Translations under genes and position numbers: made by a program
NCBI RefSeq assembly: GCF_009664835.1
Contig: NZ_CP045929.1
Span: forward strand, 434,001-498,000
Reading direction: 5' to 3'
DNA: 64,000 bases
DNA from: Allosaccharopolyspora coralli
GTDB taxonomy: Bacteria; Actinomycetota; Actinomycetes; Mycobacteriales; Pseudonocardiaceae
Notes under the pieces: model-generated
Told to the model about the DNA's origin: nothing
Seen by the model: only the letters and a program-made list of their open reading frames with translations
The model's database searches: none
In this document: positions 29,844 through 41,325 of the stretch, in pieces
How positions within the stretch are numbered: position 1 is the stretch's first letter
How the letters are laid out: every line of letters starts with the position of its first letter

Positions 29844-29957
29844 TTACGCTGGTTCCAGTGTAATTGAGGTCACAGGACTGACGTAGCCGCGAACGGAGGA
29901 CATTGCGGCCTCAATTACGTCACTCTGTGTTTCGCTCGATGGGACATCGAGGGTCAC
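29844..29957 (-). CDS. Possible 37-aa small protein after the M48 gene
   Basis: GTG 29957 starts 5 nt after the M48 peptidase stop and opens a 37-codon frame with a natural-looking composition (VTLDVPSSETQSDVIEAAMS, later VRGYVSPVTSITLEPA). The tail of the peptidase gene offers no strong ribosome-binding site, but reinitiation is possible. Only about half of the third positions are G or C, unlike the neighbours, so it could be chance or an acquired small gene. An internal ATG would give 19 residues. I recognise no family. Confidence 0.3.
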   Translation of the reverse strand: MTLDVPSSETQSDVIEAAMSSVRGYVSPVTSITLEPA

Positions 29958-29962
29958 TCGGT

Positions 29963-31918
29963 TCAGCTTACGTGATCGTCGAGATCCATGCGGGCGCCCA
30001 TCAGCTCGCCCAGGCCCTCGTAGGGGGTGCCCCGCTCCTCGGAATCCGGGGTACACCGCAGCTCCAGCTCGGCCGTGTCCTCGCCGAGCACCTCGACCAT
30101 CTCGGTATCGAGCGTCGACAGTGCGTAGTCGTCCCAGAACAATCGCACCGTCAACGTCCAGCCTCCAGTGCGCTGCTCCCAGTGGGCCGAGGACACGTCC
30201 CGGCTGTCGACCCACTGCGCGCCCTCGGCTTCCTGCAGGTCCCGCACCGGCGTCGACAGCAGCTCGGCGAGCTGTTCGTTCTCCTGCTGGCGGGCACTGG
30301 CCAACACCCCGGCCAGCAGCCGCTGGGTGGTGCTCGCGCTCGACGGCACCAGCACCAGGCCACGGTCGGTGACCACCAGCTCGAACCGGGAGCCCGCCAC
30401 CTGCACCGAACTCACCAGCCCGGACGGCACGGGCTCCGGGTCCTCGGCAGGCGGTTGCTTGTGGTGCAACGGCACTCCCATGCCCACCAACGTGCGATGC
30501 AGGCCAGGGATGTGCTGCGGATCGACCACGGCGGGGCGCACCAGACCGTCGGGGTCGAGGGGTTGCCCGTTCGCCAGGCGGACCTGTGGCCTGCCACCCC
30601 AGTCGTGCACGTGGTGGGCCAGCCCCGCACGGACCAGTGCGTCGACCACCGCGGCGCCGAGCAGCTCGGTCAGCGTGTCCACCGCGGCCTGGTCGACGTT
30701 CTCCGGGCTCAGCCCCGGGTTGAGCACCGGGTTCACCAGATCCCGGCCGTTGCCTCGGTGGATCGCCTGGAGCACACCGCCGAGCGCCGGGTCGACCGGT
30801 ACACCGCTCTGCAGCACCGCCGAACTCAACATCGCCGCCTTGTGGGACGCCTGTTTGTCACCCGCGAGCTTGCCCAGTTCGGGCCACGGCGCGCGGGGTC
30901 CGAGGCCGTCGATGAGCAGCTCGTCCTCGAGTGCAGGGACCGTGCGACGCGGCTCCCGCAGCAGTGACCACGCGGGCCGCTCGTCGAGGTTGCGGTTGCC
31001 GCCGGGCAGCTTCTTCATCGCCGCGATCCGGCGTGCCGTCGTCGGATGCATGCCTCGGGGGCGTTCCTCCTCGATGGCCTTCTTCGCCCGTTCCGCGAGG
31101 TCCTGCTTGCGCGGTGGGTGGTCCAGGAACGAGCGGAATCCGAGCAGCACGTCCGGGGTCCGCTCGGCGCAGTTGGCCATGCTGAGGAACTCGTCGCCGT
31201 ACTCCCGCCAACCGACCTCGATGGCGGTGGTCTTGCGCAGCGCGGTGATCGCTGCCCGCTTGCCTGCGATCTTCACGGCGATCGCGTCCGCGTCCAGCTC
31301 CAAGCTCTGGTTCGCCGCGGAGGCCATCGTCTTGTAAAGCCGCGCGTAGCCGTCGAACAGCCACTTCACGACACCGCCGCTGAGGTCGGTCGAGGTCTGC
31401 TCGACGCTGACGGTGGCGCGGTAGCACATCGTGCGCAGCTTGCTCGACTCCGCGAGATGGCCCATCTCGTGGGCCAGCACCGAACGCAGCTCGCTGACGG
31501 TGAGTCCGGCGACCAGCGGCAGTCCGATCTCCAGGTAGCTTCGGCGGGATCGCAGGCCGAGCAGCGTCGTGTCCTCGCGCACGCAGGCGTTCGGCTCGGA
31601 GGTGATGCGGATTTCGTCCGGTGGCCGGGCACCGGCGTCGTCGGCGATCGACTCGACGTCCTGCCACAGGTCAGGCTGCGCGGCGCGAGTCACCGGAACT
31701 CCCCTGGGGCGGACCCGGGAGGCGAGCACCGATCGCAGCGTCAGCCCGACGATCACGGCGACGAGCAGCGCGGCGCAGGCGGCGCGCAGGCCGCTGCCGG
31801 GGTCGTAGCGGAACGTCACGAGCGCGATCGCGCCGAGGCCGACGACGAGTGCCACAGGAACGGCGAAGAAGCCTGTGTGTAGGGCCAGTGCCAGTGCGGC
31901 TCGGGAGGGGCCACGCAA
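29963..31918 (-). CDS. M48-family zinc metallopeptidase, membrane-anchored
   Basis: This 651-aa protein has two N-terminal membrane helices (about residues 10-33 and 42-65), then an M48 (Ste24/HtpX-like) domain with the zinc motif HEMGH near 150-154 and the downstream Glu ligand in SLELDADAIA. A large C-terminal region of about 400 residues has no recognised domain. The protein probably degrades or processes membrane or envelope proteins on the cytoplasmic face. The start appears to be TTG 31918, with GGAG about 9 nt upstream; no in-frame ATG lies before the helices. It lies between moeA and psd, where mycobacteria have other genes. Confidence 0.8.
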   Translation of the reverse strand: MRGPSRAALALALHTGFFAVPVALVVGLGAIALVTFRYDPGSGLRAACAALLVAVIVGLTLRSVLASRVRPRGVPVTRAAQPDLWQDVESIADDAGARPPDEIRITSEPNACVREDTTLLGLRSRRSYLEIGLPLVAGLTVSELRSVLAHEMGHLAESSKLRTMCYRATVSVEQTSTDLSGGVVKWLFDGYARLYKTMASAANQSLELDADAIAVKIAGKRAAITALRKTTAIEVGWREYGDEFLSMANCAERTPDVLLGFRSFLDHPPRKQDLAERAKKAIEEERPRGMHPTTARRIAAMKKLPGGNRNLDERPAWSLLREPRRTVPALEDELLIDGLGPRAPWPELGKLAGDKQASHKAAMLSSAVLQSGVPVDPALGGVLQAIHRGNGRDLVNPVLNPGLSPENVDQAAVDTLTELLGAAVVDALVRAGLAHHVHDWGGRPQVRLANGQPLDPDGLVRPAVVDPQHIPGLHRTLVGMGVPLHHKQPPAEDPEPVPSGLVSSVQVAGSRFELVVTDRGLVLVPSSASTTQRLLAGVLASARQQENEQLAELLSTPVRDLQEAEGAQWVDSRDVSSAHWEQRTGGWTLTVRLFWDDYALSTLDTEMVEVLGEDTAELELRCTPDSEERGTPYEGLGELMGARMDLDDHVS

Positions 31919-32082
31919 GGTGAGTTACTCCGGTGGTCTCGATCGTGATCGCGTGGACAGCCTACTTACGCCCAATCGTGTGACGGTAGGGGTGTGTGTC
32001 ACCGTACCCCCAGGCCCCAGCGCTGACCTGCGACGCGAACCCCGATTCCGCCCCGGGCGCTCCCTCGCCCGCCTCCCAAGCC

Positions 32083-32142
32083 TGTGGACAACCCCGCACC
32101 CCTGTGGATGGCGAGGTGGCAAATTCGCGCGAATTTGCCACC
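32083..32142. repeat. DnaA-box/palindrome element, copy 1
   Basis: TGTGGACAA (32083-32091) and TGTGGATGG (32103-32111) are followed by a perfect 28-bp palindrome at 32115-32142 with the core AAATTCGCGCGAATTT. The palindrome begins 5 bp after the moeA stop (minus strand). The whole arrangement, including all spacings, recurs inverted at 37929-37989. TTGTCCACA is the actinobacterial DnaA-box consensus. Confidence 0.7.
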
Positions 32143-32146
32143 CGGC

Positions 32147-33382
32147 TCAGTCGAGGAGGAGGGCGGTGACGGAGTCGCCGGGCTCGACGCGGGTCGTGGC
32201 CGCCGGGAGGTCGACGAGGCAATCGGCCGTGGCCATCGCCGCCAGCAGGTGCGAACCGGCTCCGCCCGCCCACGACACCGAACCGGAGTCCGGGGCGAAC
32301 CGGCCTCGGCGGAACTGCCGTTTGCCCTCCGGCGAGTCGGCCGCCTCCGTGGTCGTCGCCCGCACCCGGACCCGCTCACGCACCCGGTGACCGCCACAGG
32401 CCCGCAGCGCGGACCGCACGAATACCTCGAACGAGACCATCGAACTCACCGGATTCCCGGGAAGCGTCACCACGGCGACGTTGCGGTACGAGCCCGCGCC
32501 CTGCGGCATCCCCGGCTGCACCGCGACCTTCCGGAACTCCACACCCTGACCCTCGAAAGCGTCCTTGACCACCTCGTAGGCGCCTGCGCTGACACCGCCC
32601 GAGGTGAGCACGAGATCGGTATCGGCCAGATGTGGTTCGAGCTCGGCCTGGAACTCGGCCACGTCGTCGGGCACGAACCGCAGCAGCCGCGCCTCGGCCC
32701 CGGCCTGGCGCACGGCGGCGGCGAGCATCGCCCCGTTCGACTCGTAGATCTGTCCCGGCTGCAACGGGACGCCAGGCGCGACGAGTTCCGAGCCCGTCGA
32801 GAGCACCAGCACCCGTGGCGGCCGGTGGACCGCCAGCTCCGCGGCGCCGACCGCGGCGGCGACGCCGATCTGTGAGGCACCCAGCGTCGTGCCGTGGGTG
32901 AGTACGACCGTCCCCCTCGCGACGTCGTCCCCGGCGCGGCGCACGTTCGCTCCCGGCGAGGGTTCGCGCTGGATGTGTACCTGCTCGACGCCGCCGTCGG
33001 TGAGTTCGACCGGCACCACGCCGTCCGCACCGGGTGGCATCTGCGCGCCGGTCATGATCCGGTGTGCCGTACCGGGGCGCAGCGGCGGATTGTCGACGCG
33101 ACCGGCGGGGACGTCCTCGGCAACGGGCAGCGCGACGGGGCTGTCTGCTCCCGCGCCCGCGAGGTCCTCGACACGCACCGCGTAGCCGTCCATCGCGGAG
33201 TTGTGGAACGGCGGCAGCGGAATCGCCGCGGGCAGATCTTCGGCGAGCGCGAGCCCGAGGCACTCGGCGAGCGGGCGTCGCTCGACGGGGGTGGAGGGGA
33301 GCAACGCGGCGACGGTCGCGCGGTGCTCGTCGACGGAGAGCATCGGAGCGGGTGAGTTCGACACACTCCGATGATCGACCAT
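32147..33382 (-). CDS. moeA: Molybdopterin molybdenumtransferase MoeA
   Basis: MoeA inserts molybdate into adenylylated molybdopterin to give molybdenum cofactor. The 411-aa protein shows the family order: [29 protein letters not shown], the MoCF-binding segment [32 protein letters not shown] and [22 protein letters not shown] 33382 gives a normal length; an ATG at 33343 and the longer frame to 33475 are alternatives without a better ribosome-binding site. The cofactor would supply the molybdenum hydroxylase encoded at 44.9-48.7 kb. It is divergent from the AIM24 gene. Confidence 0.93.
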   Translation of the reverse strand: MVDHRSVSNSPAPMLSVDEHRATVAALLPSTPVERRPLAECLGLALAEDLPAAIPLPPFHNSAMDGYAVRVEDLAGAGADSPVALPVAEDVPAGRVDNPPLRPGTAHRIMTGAQMPPGADGVVPVELTDGGVEQVHIQREPSPGANVRRAGDDVARGTVVLTHGTTLGASQIGVAAAVGAAELAVHRPPRVLVLSTGSELVAPGVPLQPGQIYESNGAMLAAAVRQAGAEARLLRFVPDDVAEFQAELEPHLADTDLVLTSGGVSAGAYEVVKDAFEGQGVEFRKVAVQPGMPQGAGSYRNVAVVTLPGNPVSSMVSFEVFVRSALRACGGHRVRERVRVRATTTEAADSPEGKRQFRRGRFAPDSGSVSWAGGAGSHLLAAMATADCLVDLPAATTRVEPGDSVTALLLD

Positions 33383-33507
33383 GACGGCCCGCCGTGTCGC
33401 CCCGGAGCGCGGCGTCCCGCCGGAACCGCGCCGACGGCGATCCCGCACGTGGCAGACTCCGCTTCGCGGGCGCATCGCCCGGGCCCACAGGATCGTGAGG
33501 AGGGATC

Positions 33508-34191
33508 GTGCAGGTCCGCACCCGCCACACCCCGTCGTACGGGGTCGCCCGGCTCGTGCTCGCGCCGGCCGAGTCGGTCCTGGTGGAATCCGGAGCGATG
33601 CTGGCGACGAGCTACGGAGTCGCTGTCGAGGCCAGGGCGCACGGCGGGACGTTCACCTCCCGCGCCCGCGCGGCGTTAGGCGGCGAGTCGGTGAACCAGT
33701 CCACCTACACCGCGCCGCAGGCCGGGGGCTGGGTCGACGTCGCCCCGAGCCTGCCGGGGGATCTGTCCGTCCTCGAACTCGACGGTCGGACCGGCTGGTG
33801 CGCGACCCGGAGCAACTGGCTGGCGTCCGCGAGCACCGTGCAGCAGGACAGCCAGTGGTCCGGGTTCCGGAACCTCTTCGGCGGTGCGGGAGGGTTCCTC
33901 ACCCACCTGTCCGGGCAGGGACCGACGGTGGTGAGCTGCTACGGCGCGCTCGACGTGGTGACGTTGCAGCCGGGCGAGTTCGTCACGGTCGACACCGGTC
34001 ACGTCGTCGCCTACTCGGACGCGATGCAGAGTCGGTTGCGGCAGGTCCATCAGGGCGCGCCGCAGTCGATGAAGAGCGGGGAGGGCCTCGTGTTCGACTT
34101 CGCCGGGCCGGGTCGAGTGTGGACGCAGACGCGCGATCCGCGCTCACTTCTCTCGTGGCTGCGCGCACATGGGCCCGGCGTGCGTTCGTGA
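33508..34191 (+). CDS. AIM24/TIGR00266-family protein
   Basis: This 227-aa protein matches the AIM24 (DUF124/TIGR00266) beta-helical family: [12 protein letters not shown] near residue 25, a central Gly-rich repeat region, and the C-terminal [18 protein letters not shown] then [19 protein letters not shown]. The biochemical role of bacterial members is unknown. GTG 33508 has a good ribosome-binding site (GGAGGG). It diverges from moeA with about 125 bp between the starts. Confidence 0.85.
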   Translation: MQVRTRHTPSYGVARLVLAPAESVLVESGAMLATSYGVAVEARAHGGTFTSRARAALGGESVNQSTYTAPQAGGWVDVAPSLPGDLSVLELDGRTGWCATRSNWLASASTVQQDSQWSGFRNLFGGAGGFLTHLSGQGPTVVSCYGALDVVTLQPGEFVTVDTGHVVAYSDAMQSRLRQVHQGAPQSMKSGEGLVFDFAGPGRVWTQTRDPRSLLSWLRAHGPGVRS

Positions 34192-34388
34192 ACCGCCCGT
34201 TCTCGGTGCTGTGGCAGCACATTCCCGACGTGCGACGTTCACGCACCGTGGTGGGAAAATACCCGTTCGGCCCAGCGATTTCCGGAAACTTGACCAGCAT
34301 TGAGGCCCGAGATCCGGTGATTCCTCGGGTAGCGTGTCGTTGCTCGATCGGCGTGCGCGCCGGGTACCACTTTCTTGAGGAGGACGCC

Positions 34389-34592
34389 GTGGCAGCTGGC
34401 ACGGTCAAATGGTTCAACTCGGAGAAGGGCTACGGATTCATCGCCACGGACGGTGGGTCCGATGTGTTCGTCCACTACTCCGCGATCGACATGTCTGGTT
34501 TCCGCACCCTGGCCGAAGGTGACCGCGTGGAATACGAGGTGACGGCGGGGCGGGACGGCCGCACTCAGGCTGACGGCGTCCGCAAGGTCTGA
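34389..34592 (+). CDS. Cold-shock protein (CspA family)
   Basis: This 67-aa single cold-shock domain protein is an RNA chaperone. It has [14 protein letters not shown] (RNP1 KGYGFI) and VFVHYSAI (RNP2) and ends in the usual DGVRKV-type tail. GTG 34389 has a strong ribosome-binding site (GAGGAGG). The 197-bp leader (34192-34388) is somewhat AT-richer than its surroundings and is long, as is typical for cold-shock genes; a structured 5' UTR is plausible but I could not fold it. A terminator follows directly. Confidence 0.93.
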   Translation: MAAGTVKWFNSEKGYGFIATDGGSDVFVHYSAIDMSGFRTLAEGDRVEYEVTAGRDGRTQADGVRKV

Positions 34593-34603
34593 CCCGACGC
34601 ACG

Positions 34604-34643
34604 ACGGCCCGATTTTCCGCGCTCGACGGGAAATCGGGCCGTT
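34604..34643 (+). terminator. Terminator of the cold-shock gene
   Basis: A 15-bp stem (ACGGCCCGATTTTCC pairing with GGGAAATCGGGCCGT, one wobble) and a 10-nt loop lie 12 bp after the stop, followed by a short T-containing tail (TGCTCGTC). Confidence 0.75.
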
Positions 34644-34690
34644 GCTCGTCTCGTCCGCGCAACCCCCGTACGGCGAACCGGCGCGCCGGA

Positions 34691-34696
34691 TAGGCT
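34691..34696 (+). promoter_or_regulatory. Kinase gene -10 box (leaderless)
   Basis: TAGGCT ends 6 nt before the GTG start of the Ser/Thr kinase gene, consistent with a leaderless mRNA. Confidence 0.45.
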
Positions 34697-34702
34697 TCTG
34701 GC

Positions 34703-35983
34703 GTGTCGGAAGACCTCACCGGGCGCCGCCTCGGCCAGTACAAGATCGACGAAGCGCTGGGCAAGGGCGGCATGAGCGTGCTGTACCGCGCGACCGACGT
34801 CCGGCTCGGCCGCAAGGTCGCGCTCAAGGTCATGGGTGAACACATCACCGGTGACACCGAGTTCCGCGAGCGGTTCGTCGACGAGGCCCGCAACACCGCG
34901 GCCATCGACCACGCCAACGTCGTCCCGCTCTACGACTTCGGTGAGATCGACGGCATGCTCTACATCGCGATGCGGCTGGTCGAGGGATCCGATCTCGCGC
35001 ACCGGATCTCGGACGGGGCGATCGCGCCGCAGCGCGCGCTGGAGCTGCTCGACCAGATCGCCGGGGCGCTCGACACCTTGCACGAGCAGGGTCTCGTGCA
35101 TCTCGATCTCAAGCCCGCGAACGTGCTGGTGACCGACAGGGAGGCTGCGGCCGAGCACGTGTACCTCGCGGATTTCGGGCTCACCAGGCGCGGCGCGACT
35201 GGGCATCGCACGAGCTCGGGCGATTTCCTCGGGTCGCCCACCTACGCCGCGCCGGAACATCTGCGGGGCGAGCCGGTCGACGGCCGCACCGACCTCTACG
35301 CCCTCGCATGCATGCTCTTCGCCTGCCTGACCGGCCGACCGCCGTTCCAGGGGGACGTCCAGCAAGTCATTCAGGGGCATCTGAACACCGAGCCGCCCGC
35401 CGTGACCTCGCAGGTGGTGCTGCCGAGCAGCATCGACGACGTGCTGCGAAGGGGGATGGCCAAGCAGGCCGACCGGCGGTACGGGACGTGCAAGGAGCTG
35501 CTGGCCGCCGCGCGCACCGCACTGTCGGCGGTGGCGCGGCCGGAGGTGCCACCGCCCGCGCGCCCGACAGGCCCTTCCGCGCCGCAACACCGGACGCCGC
35601 CGCAGTACGTCCCGCAGCCGCAGGCGCCACCGCCGCAGGCGGCGGGGTACCGGCCTCCGGGGCCCCAGCCCGGCCCGCCGCAGGGCTACGCCCCGGCTTA
35701 CCGGCAGTCCCGCCCCTTGCCGCCTCCCGGACAGGACCCGGTGCGGCTGCGCCCGCCGATGCCCGCGCAGTCGGCAGCGCCGCTGGCGAGGCGTTCGTCC
35801 GGGAACGCGAGGTGGGTGGTGCCGCTCATGGTCGTGGGGGCGGTCCTCGTTCTCGTCGTGATCTTCATCGTGATGGCCACCTCCGGCGGGTCGGGCTCGT
35901 CGAGTCCGGAGCCGTCGTCGTCGTACGAGACCTCGGAGTTCGGGCAGGTCCCGACGGTGGTGCCGACGGTCGGCGGCGGGTGA
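34703..35983 (+). CDS. Membrane-anchored Ser/Thr protein kinase (Hanks type)
   Basis: This 426-aa receptor-like kinase resembles mycobacterial Pkn proteins. Kinase motifs are the Gly-rich loop [11 protein letters not shown] (20-30), VAIK-type Lys42 (VALKVMG), the catalytic loop HLDLKPAN near 133-140, DFGLTR near 157 and the APE motif. A proline/glutamine-rich linker (about 290-365) leads to one membrane helix (about 372-392) and a short Ser-rich extracytoplasmic tail of about 30 residues. There are no PASTA repeats, so the signal sensed differs from PknB. The catalytic loop has HLD where HRD is common, so it may be a non-RD kinase. Confidence 0.9.
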   Translation: MSEDLTGRRLGQYKIDEALGKGGMSVLYRATDVRLGRKVALKVMGEHITGDTEFRERFVDEARNTAAIDHANVVPLYDFGEIDGMLYIAMRLVEGSDLAHRISDGAIAPQRALELLDQIAGALDTLHEQGLVHLDLKPANVLVTDREAAAEHVYLADFGLTRRGATGHRTSSGDFLGSPTYAAPEHLRGEPVDGRTDLYALACMLFACLTGRPPFQGDVQQVIQGHLNTEPPAVTSQVVLPSSIDDVLRRGMAKQADRRYGTCKELLAAARTALSAVARPEVPPPARPTGPSAPQHRTPPQYVPQPQAPPPQAAGYRPPGPQPGPPQGYAPAYRQSRPLPPPGQDPVRLRPPMPAQSAAPLARRSSGNARWVVPLMVVGAVLVLVVIFIVMATSGGSGSSSPEPSSSYETSEFGQVPTVVPTVGGG

Positions 35984-35997
35984 CCCCGGTCGGGTGA

Positions 35998-37854
<1,857 letters not shown>

Positions 37855-37882
37855 GCCCTGCTCCCTGAGAGCACCATCACCG

Positions 37883-37914
37883 AAGGGCCGTCCCCGTTCG
37901 CGGGGGCGGCCTTT
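37883..37914 (+). terminator. groEL terminator
   Basis: AAGGGCCGTCCCCG and CGGGGGCGGCCTTT form a 14-bp stem with two wobble/mismatch positions, closed by a TTCG tetraloop, followed by CGTCGT. It lies 28 bp after the groEL stop. Confidence 0.85.
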
Positions 37915-37928
37915 CGTCGTGCCCGGCC

Positions 37929-37989
37929 GGGTGGCAAATTCGCGCGAATTTGCCACCCCTCTGTCCACAGGGGGAGGGAGTTGTCCACA
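37929..37989. repeat. DnaA-box/palindrome element, copy 2
   Basis: A perfect 30-bp palindrome at 37929-37958 (same core as copy 1) is followed by TGTCCACAG (37962-37970) and TTGTCCACA (37981-37989). Read on the other strand it aligns with 32083-32142 without gaps. It lies downstream of the groEL terminator and upstream of the hexosaminidase gene. Confidence 0.7.
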
Positions 37990-38110
37990 GGGCTGCGACG
38001 GTCGTGTGCGGTCACGGCGGGGTGGGGGCCTCCACGCAGGGGCACGGCGTGTTTGACTTTGCTCTGCTGTGGGGAAACGGTGGCTCGAAGTCCAGGTGAG
38101 GAGGACGGCC

Positions 38111-40144
38111 TTGTCGTCAGCACGGAGCGGGCGGGCACCACGCGCGATGATCGCCGCCCTCGTCGGCGTCGCACTGGTCGCCGCGGGGTGCACGGGAGGC
38201 GGCGAGCCCGAGGGTGGCGGCGCGTCGCCCACCACCACGACCAGCCCCCGCCCGCAGCTGCCCGAGGGAGAACAGGGCCCGTTGCCGCAGGTGACGCCGC
38301 AGCCGCTGGCGATGAACCGCATCGGCGACGACGTCGCGGTACGCGACAAGGTCGAGCTCGTCATCGACCCGATGGTCGCCCCGCAGACCGTCGACCTCGC
38401 GTCCCGGCTGCTGGAGGAGGCGGGCGCCGCCGAGGTGATCGTCCGCGCACCGGGTGCGCGCGTCGAGGACGCGACCCTGTCGGTGCGGATCGGGGACCGG
38501 GCCGGTGCGACCTCGGCGAAGGAACTGCAGGACCTCGGATTCCCGCTGGCCTCGACCGAACCGGAGAGCTACACGCTCGCCGTGCAGGGTGGCGAGCAGC
38601 AGCTGATCACCATCGGCGCGGCCGACCCCGCCGGCGTCCATTACGGGGTGCAGACCCTACGGCAACTCACCTCGGAGGGGCGTATCGCCGGTGCCGGGGT
38701 GGTGGACCGGCCGTCGATGCCGCTGCGGGGCACGGTCGAGGGCTTCTACGGCAGCCCGTGGACCCAGCAGGAGCGGCTCGACCAGCTCGCCTTCTACGGC
38801 GACATGAAACTGAACACCTACATCTACGCGCCCAAGGACGACCCGTATCACCGCGAACTGTGGCGCGAGCCGTACCCGCCCGCCGAGTTCGGCGAGTTGC
38901 AGGAGTTGATCGGCGCGGCCGCGGCGAACTTCGTCAAGTTCACCTTCGCGATCTCGCCGGGCACGTCGATCTGCTACAGCGATCCGGCCGACGTCGCGGC
39001 GCTGCAGGGCAAGATGCAGGCCGTCTACGACGCGGGCGTGCGGGACTTCTCCATCGCGCTGGACGACATCACCTACACCCAGTGGAACTGTGCGCAGGAC
39101 GCGCAGCGCTACGGCGAGCCGTCGCAGGCGTCGGCCGGGCAGGCGCAGGTGGATCTGTTGAACACGGTGCAGACCGAGTTCGTCGAGACGCATCCGGACA
39201 CCGCCCCGTTGCAGTTCGTGCCGACGGAGTACTCGGATATGGAGGACTCGCCGTACAAGTCGGCGTTGCGCGAGCAGTTGCACCCGGACGTGGTGACGAT
39301 GTGGACCGGCGACGGGGTGATCCCGGAGTCGGTGACGATCGAGGACGCCCAGCAGGCCGGGCAGGTGTGGGGCCGCGAGTTGTTCTTGTGGGACAACTAC
39401 CCGGTCAACGACTTCCCGGCCTCGGAGGGCAGGCTGCTCGTCGGCCCGTACGCGAAGCGCGAGCAGGGCCTGCACGAGCACCTCAGCGGGGCCGTGTCGA
39501 ACCCGATGAACCAGGCCGCGGCGAGCAAGGTCGCCGAGACCGGGTTGGCGGACTTCTCGTGGAACTCTGCGGACTACGACCCGCAGCGCGCGTGGCGTGC
39601 GGCCGCGGAGTACCTCGCCGGTGACCGTTTCTCCGCCGAGCGCGCGGGTTTCGAGGCCGACCCGGCGACGGTCGATGCGTTGCTGGTGTTCTTCGACCTC
39701 AACTACTTCTCCCCGGTGGCGAACGGCTCGCCGTGGCAGGGACCGGCACCGGAACTGCAGCGACGGATCGACGAGTTCCGGGCGCAGTGGTCGGGTGGCG
39801 ACCGTGCGGCGGCCCTGGAGGGGTTGCGCGGGTACGCGCGGGCGATCGCCGACGCGCCGGAAGCGATCCGCGCCGGTGCGGACCGCGACTTCACCGCCGA
39901 TTCGGAGCCGTGGTTGCAGGCGACGGACCTGTGGGGAGCGGCGCTGCTCGCCACGGTCGACGGCTTGCAGGCCAGGGCCGAGGGCAACGAGCCGGGTGCG
40001 CAGGCGAAGTTCGCCGAGTCTGCCGAGTTCGCGCAACGGGCAGGGCAGATCGAAACCGTGCCGGGAGAGAACGAGCAGCAGGGACCGGTGCGCCTGGCCG
40101 ACGGTGTGCTCGACGTGTTCCTCCGCGAGGCCCCCGGGCTGTGA
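38111..40144 (+). CDS. GH84 beta-N-acetylglucosaminidase lipoprotein
   Basis: This 677-aa secreted lipoprotein has a signal peptide ending in the lipobox LVAAGC (Cys27), a Thr/Pro linker, a GH20/84-type N-terminal alpha/beta domain (about 60-195), a GH84 catalytic barrel (about 200-480) with RGTVEGFYGSPW and the catalytic Asp pair D318-D319 (ALDDI), and a helical C-terminal domain. GH84 enzymes remove GlcNAc by substrate-assisted catalysis. It would act outside the membrane on wall or host-derived glycans and feed the GlcNAc pathway at 8-11 kb. TTG 38111 is favoured by GGAGG 6-8 nt upstream; GTG 38069 or 38096 would add residues before the signal peptide. Confidence 0.9.
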   Translation: MSSARSGRAPRAMIAALVGVALVAAGCTGGGEPEGGGASPTTTTSPRPQLPEGEQGPLPQVTPQPLAMNRIGDDVAVRDKVELVIDPMVAPQTVDLASRLLEEAGAAEVIVRAPGARVEDATLSVRIGDRAGATSAKELQDLGFPLASTEPESYTLAVQGGEQQLITIGAADPAGVHYGVQTLRQLTSEGRIAGAGVVDRPSMPLRGTVEGFYGSPWTQQERLDQLAFYGDMKLNTYIYAPKDDPYHRELWREPYPPAEFGELQELIGAAAANFVKFTFAISPGTSICYSDPADVAALQGKMQAVYDAGVRDFSIALDDITYTQWNCAQDAQRYGEPSQASAGQAQVDLLNTVQTEFVETHPDTAPLQFVPTEYSDMEDSPYKSALREQLHPDVVTMWTGDGVIPESVTIEDAQQAGQVWGRELFLWDNYPVNDFPASEGRLLVGPYAKREQGLHEHLSGAVSNPMNQAAASKVAETGLADFSWNSADYDPQRAWRAAAEYLAGDRFSAERAGFEADPATVDALLVFFDLNYFSPVANGSPWQGPAPELQRRIDEFRAQWSGGDRAAALEGLRGYARAIADAPEAIRAGADRDFTADSEPWLQATDLWGAALLATVDGLQARAEGNEPGAQAKFAESAEFAQRAGQIETVPGENEQQGPVRLADGVLDVFLREAPGL

Positions 40145-40161
40145 TCTTTTCGGAGGCGCGG

Positions 40162-40238
40162 GGTGACCTGGTTGACGGCGGAGCCGCTGACGTTCCGCTA
40201 CCCGACCCACCGAGCACACTTCCGCCCAATTCCTCAGT
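40162..40238 (-). repeat. Degenerate remnant (G) of the structured repeat family
   Basis: On the minus strand this stretch reads GCTCGGTGGGTCGGGTAGCGG then CAGCGGCTCCGCCG. It shares a GGTGGGTCGGGTGGCGG-like module with remnants E and F and the CAGCGGCTCCGCCG hairpin with the tail of copy A. It lies between convergent genes. Confidence 0.4.
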
Positions 40239-40464
40239 CCGCCTCGGGGACGAGAAGCCAGCAGGCTAGGTAGACGAGCACGCCGGTGCCGAATCCGAGC
40301 AGCGTCGCGACGACGAGCAGGATGCGGACGAGGGCGGCGTCGATGCCGAGGAGCTGGGCGGCTCCGCCGCACACGCCGCCGAGCATCCGGTCGGTGCGGC
40401 TCCGGCGGAACGTGCGGGCCGGTGTGTTCTGGCTGGTGTTGAGTGGTGTGCTGTAGTCCGACAT
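40234..40464 (-). CDS. PspC-domain membrane protein
   Basis: This 76-aa protein has a PspC domain: RSRTDRMLGGVCGGAAQLLG followed by a hydrophobic helix (LVRILLVVATLLGFGTGVL, then VYLACWLLVP). PspC proteins sense or respond to envelope stress or act as small membrane partners. Length is typical of stand-alone PspC proteins. ATG 40464 has a weak GGAAG just upstream. It is encoded downstream of the SUFU-domain gene on the same strand, about 85 bp away. Confidence 0.87.
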   Translation of the reverse strand: MSDYSTPLNTSQNTPARTFRRSRTDRMLGGVCGGAAQLLGIDAALVRILLVVATLLGFGTGVLVYLACWLLVPEAD

Positions 40465-40550
40465 GCTTCCAGCCTGCGCGTTCCGGCGTTCGGCGAACTC
40501 GGGGAAGACCCGGGTCGCGGCCCGGATTCGACCCGCTGCCGGGTCGGGGT

Positions 40551-41111
40551 TCAGGACCGGCGGTAGAGGTCGGTGAGGTCGACGTCGTGGTGTTCCCATT
40601 GGTCGTAGAGCGCGTCGCTGCCCGCGCGGGCGACGAGTTGCGACTCCGGCCGGGTGACCGGAATGAGCGTGATGAGTTGCAGTGCCGGTTCGCCGGCGTA
40701 CGGCACGATGTCGAAGGTGTCCGCGAGGTACGGGTGCGGCCCGGCGAGCGCCCCGGCGATCTCGGTGTCGGGCAGCAGCGTTCGGTCGTTGACGACGAGT
40801 GCCCCGTAGCCGATCCGGCTGCGGCTGCCGACGAGTAGTTCGGCCACCACGGCGACGAGGTGGCGGGCGTGGAGTGCCTGGTCGGCGTGGGCGGTGCAGA
40901 CGAGTTCCTGAGGCAGGGGCGCTCCGGCGAGGTGGTCGCGCAGCCCGCTGGTGAGCATCGAGACGTGGCTGCCGTCGTGGTGGTCGCAGTGGACCAGGTG
41001 GTAGCCGCGATCCCGGGTGCCGTCGGGGCCGGTCGCGTCCCGGCTGTCGGCGCCACGGACCCTGCCGACGTGGTGCTCGATGTGGGCCGGGAATCCGCTG
41101 AACCTGCTCAT
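40551..41111 (-). CDS. Suppressor-of-fused (SUFU) domain protein 1
   Basis: This 186-aa cytoplasmic protein fits the bacterial suppressor-of-fused family. Diagnostic segments are GYHLVHCDHHDGSHVSML, LPQELVCTAHADQALHARHL, LLPDTEIAGAL and LQLITLIPVT. In bacteria SUFU-domain proteins have been proposed as immunity proteins of polymorphic toxins or as general protein-binding modules; no toxin gene adjoins this one. A paralogue with the same motif order is at 52739. Function is unproven. Confidence 0.72.
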   Translation of the reverse strand: MSRFSGFPAHIEHHVGRVRGADSRDATGPDGTRDRGYHLVHCDHHDGSHVSMLTSGLRDHLAGAPLPQELVCTAHADQALHARHLVAVVAELLVGSRSRIGYGALVVNDRTLLPDTEIAGALAGPHPYLADTFDIVPYAGEPALQLITLIPVTRPESQLVARAGSDALYDQWEHHDVDLTDLYRRS

Positions 41112-41325
41112 GGCGCCTCGCTCGGGGTCTGCGTGGATGCGCCGCGATCATGCCACGCCGGTGGGCCGCCGGAATGTGGTGAGCGGGCCGAAGCCGCGCG
41201 CGATCCCAGCTGGGTCGGCACGCACCCAGATCTCTCGACTGTGGACAGTGTGGACTCTCGCATCGTGGAGATCGCACGCGAGCGCGAAGCGGCGGGAGGG
41301 ATGACACGTCACTTAGGCTCGGCGT

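Noticed and set aside
29903..30967. Plus-strand frame preceded by a good GGAGGACA ribosome-binding-like sequence
   Set aside because: The frame runs antisense through the M48 peptidase and its translation is unnatural; the ribosome-binding match is probably chance.
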